Below are positions 15,169 through 15,470 of a stretch of DNA of 15,470 nt, piece after piece. The notes beneath the pieces were generated by a model, which saw only the letters and a program-made list of their open reading frames with translations, was not told the origin of the DNA and did not search any database. Both the position numbers and the translations under genes were made by a program. Position 1 is the stretch's first letter. Every line of letters begins with the position of its first letter. Source of the DNA: Anaerolineaceae bacterium (lineage in GTDB: Bacteria; Chloroflexota; Anaerolineae; Anaerolineales; Anaerolineaceae); assembly GCA_028714615.1 (NCBI GenBank), contig JAQTMA010000093.1, forward strand, positions 1-15,470, written 5' to 3'.

Positions 15169-15470
15169 GTTCAGCCCCTCTCACCGCATCTCCTGCTCAA
15201 CAACGCGACGAGTTGGTCAAATTGAAAGCGTATTTAATTAACTCGGTATCCCGTGAATTGGAAGCAAATCCTCCTCCGGCAAATGAATACCGGCAAACCT
15301 TGAACCGCCAGCTCCAGGAAGCCTATACGCAAACCCGGCTACAGTTACCGGTTACGCTCCGCGACCAGTTATTCCACGACATTCTGGATGATATGCTTGG
15401 GTATGGCCCAATCCAACCATTTTTGGAAGATGCGACCATCACGGAAATTATGATTAACGGATCGAGTAAG
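15165..15470 (+). CDS. cpaF: CpaF/TadA-type secretion ATPase (5' part only)
   Basis: Only the first 102 residues are in the window. The frame, not interrupted before the right edge, begins with a polar, Ala/Pro-rich tail and then a helical region. It ends with DDMLGYGPIQPFLEDATITEIMING (about 76-99), which matches the CpaF/TadA N-terminal domain signature (LGxGPxxPLLxDxxVTEIMVNG). CpaF is the hexameric ATPase that powers assembly, and sometimes retraction, of Tad/Flp pili at the inner membrane. The Walker motifs are beyond the edge, so the call rests on this N-terminal domain. Its place at the end of a regulator-containing operon suggests that further Tad genes (tadB/tadC, pilins) follow. Confidence 0.88.
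   Translation, partial: MSSAPLTASPAQQRDELVKLKAYLINSVSRELEANPPPANEYRQTLNRQLQEAYTQTRLQLPVTLRDQLFHDILDDMLGYGPIQPFLEDATITEIMINGSSK

Overview
The window is densely coded bacterial chromosome, with no mobile element, CRISPR array, tRNA or rRNA gene and no gene-free stretch above 130 bases. The protein style, the use of ATG and GTG starts with Shine-Dalgarno (SD) sites, and the gene set together suggest a Chloroflexota bacterium, probably class Anaerolineae. That placement is an impression from sequence style, not a search result.

The window has two arms that diverge from about 8540-8665. The left arm runs on the minus strand. Read from the centre outward it holds radC, pth, mfd, uvrB and a trehalose-6-phosphate-synthase-like GT20 glycosyltransferase that runs off the left edge. 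uvrB and mfd supply nucleotide excision repair and its coupling to transcription. pth (peptidyl-tRNA hydrolase) sits 5 nt ahead of mfd and is probably translationally coupled to it.

The right arm runs on the plus strand. It starts with a small membrane protein carrying two zinc ribbons and a PfkB-family sugar kinase. These are followed by parA and parB (chromosome partition), two soluble histidine kinases, an OmpR-type response regulator, a small unrecognised protein, and the start of a CpaF/TadA-type secretion ATPase that runs off the right edge. From parA onward the gaps are short (9, 5, 53 and 13 nt). The last two junctions are 4-nt ATGA overlaps, so response regulator, small protein and cpaF are almost certainly translated from one message.

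The most interesting part is 11759-15470. The first kinase has no membrane segment. Its N-terminus carries two tandem 24-residue repeats closely matching the MshEN fold, a cyclic-di-GMP-binding module usually found on type II secretion and type IV pilus ATPases. The second kinase has a GAF-like N-terminus and an altered H-box. Only one response regulator is present, and it is tied to a CpaF-type pilus motor through an uncharacterised 102-residue protein. The inferred picture is a cytoplasmic signalling module, possibly sensing c-di-GMP, that controls a Tad/Flp pilus and is transcribed together with chromosome partition genes.

Several start codons were set here from SD and promoter evidence: pth at 7722, radC at 8538, parA at 10095 and the GT20 gene at GTG 1438.
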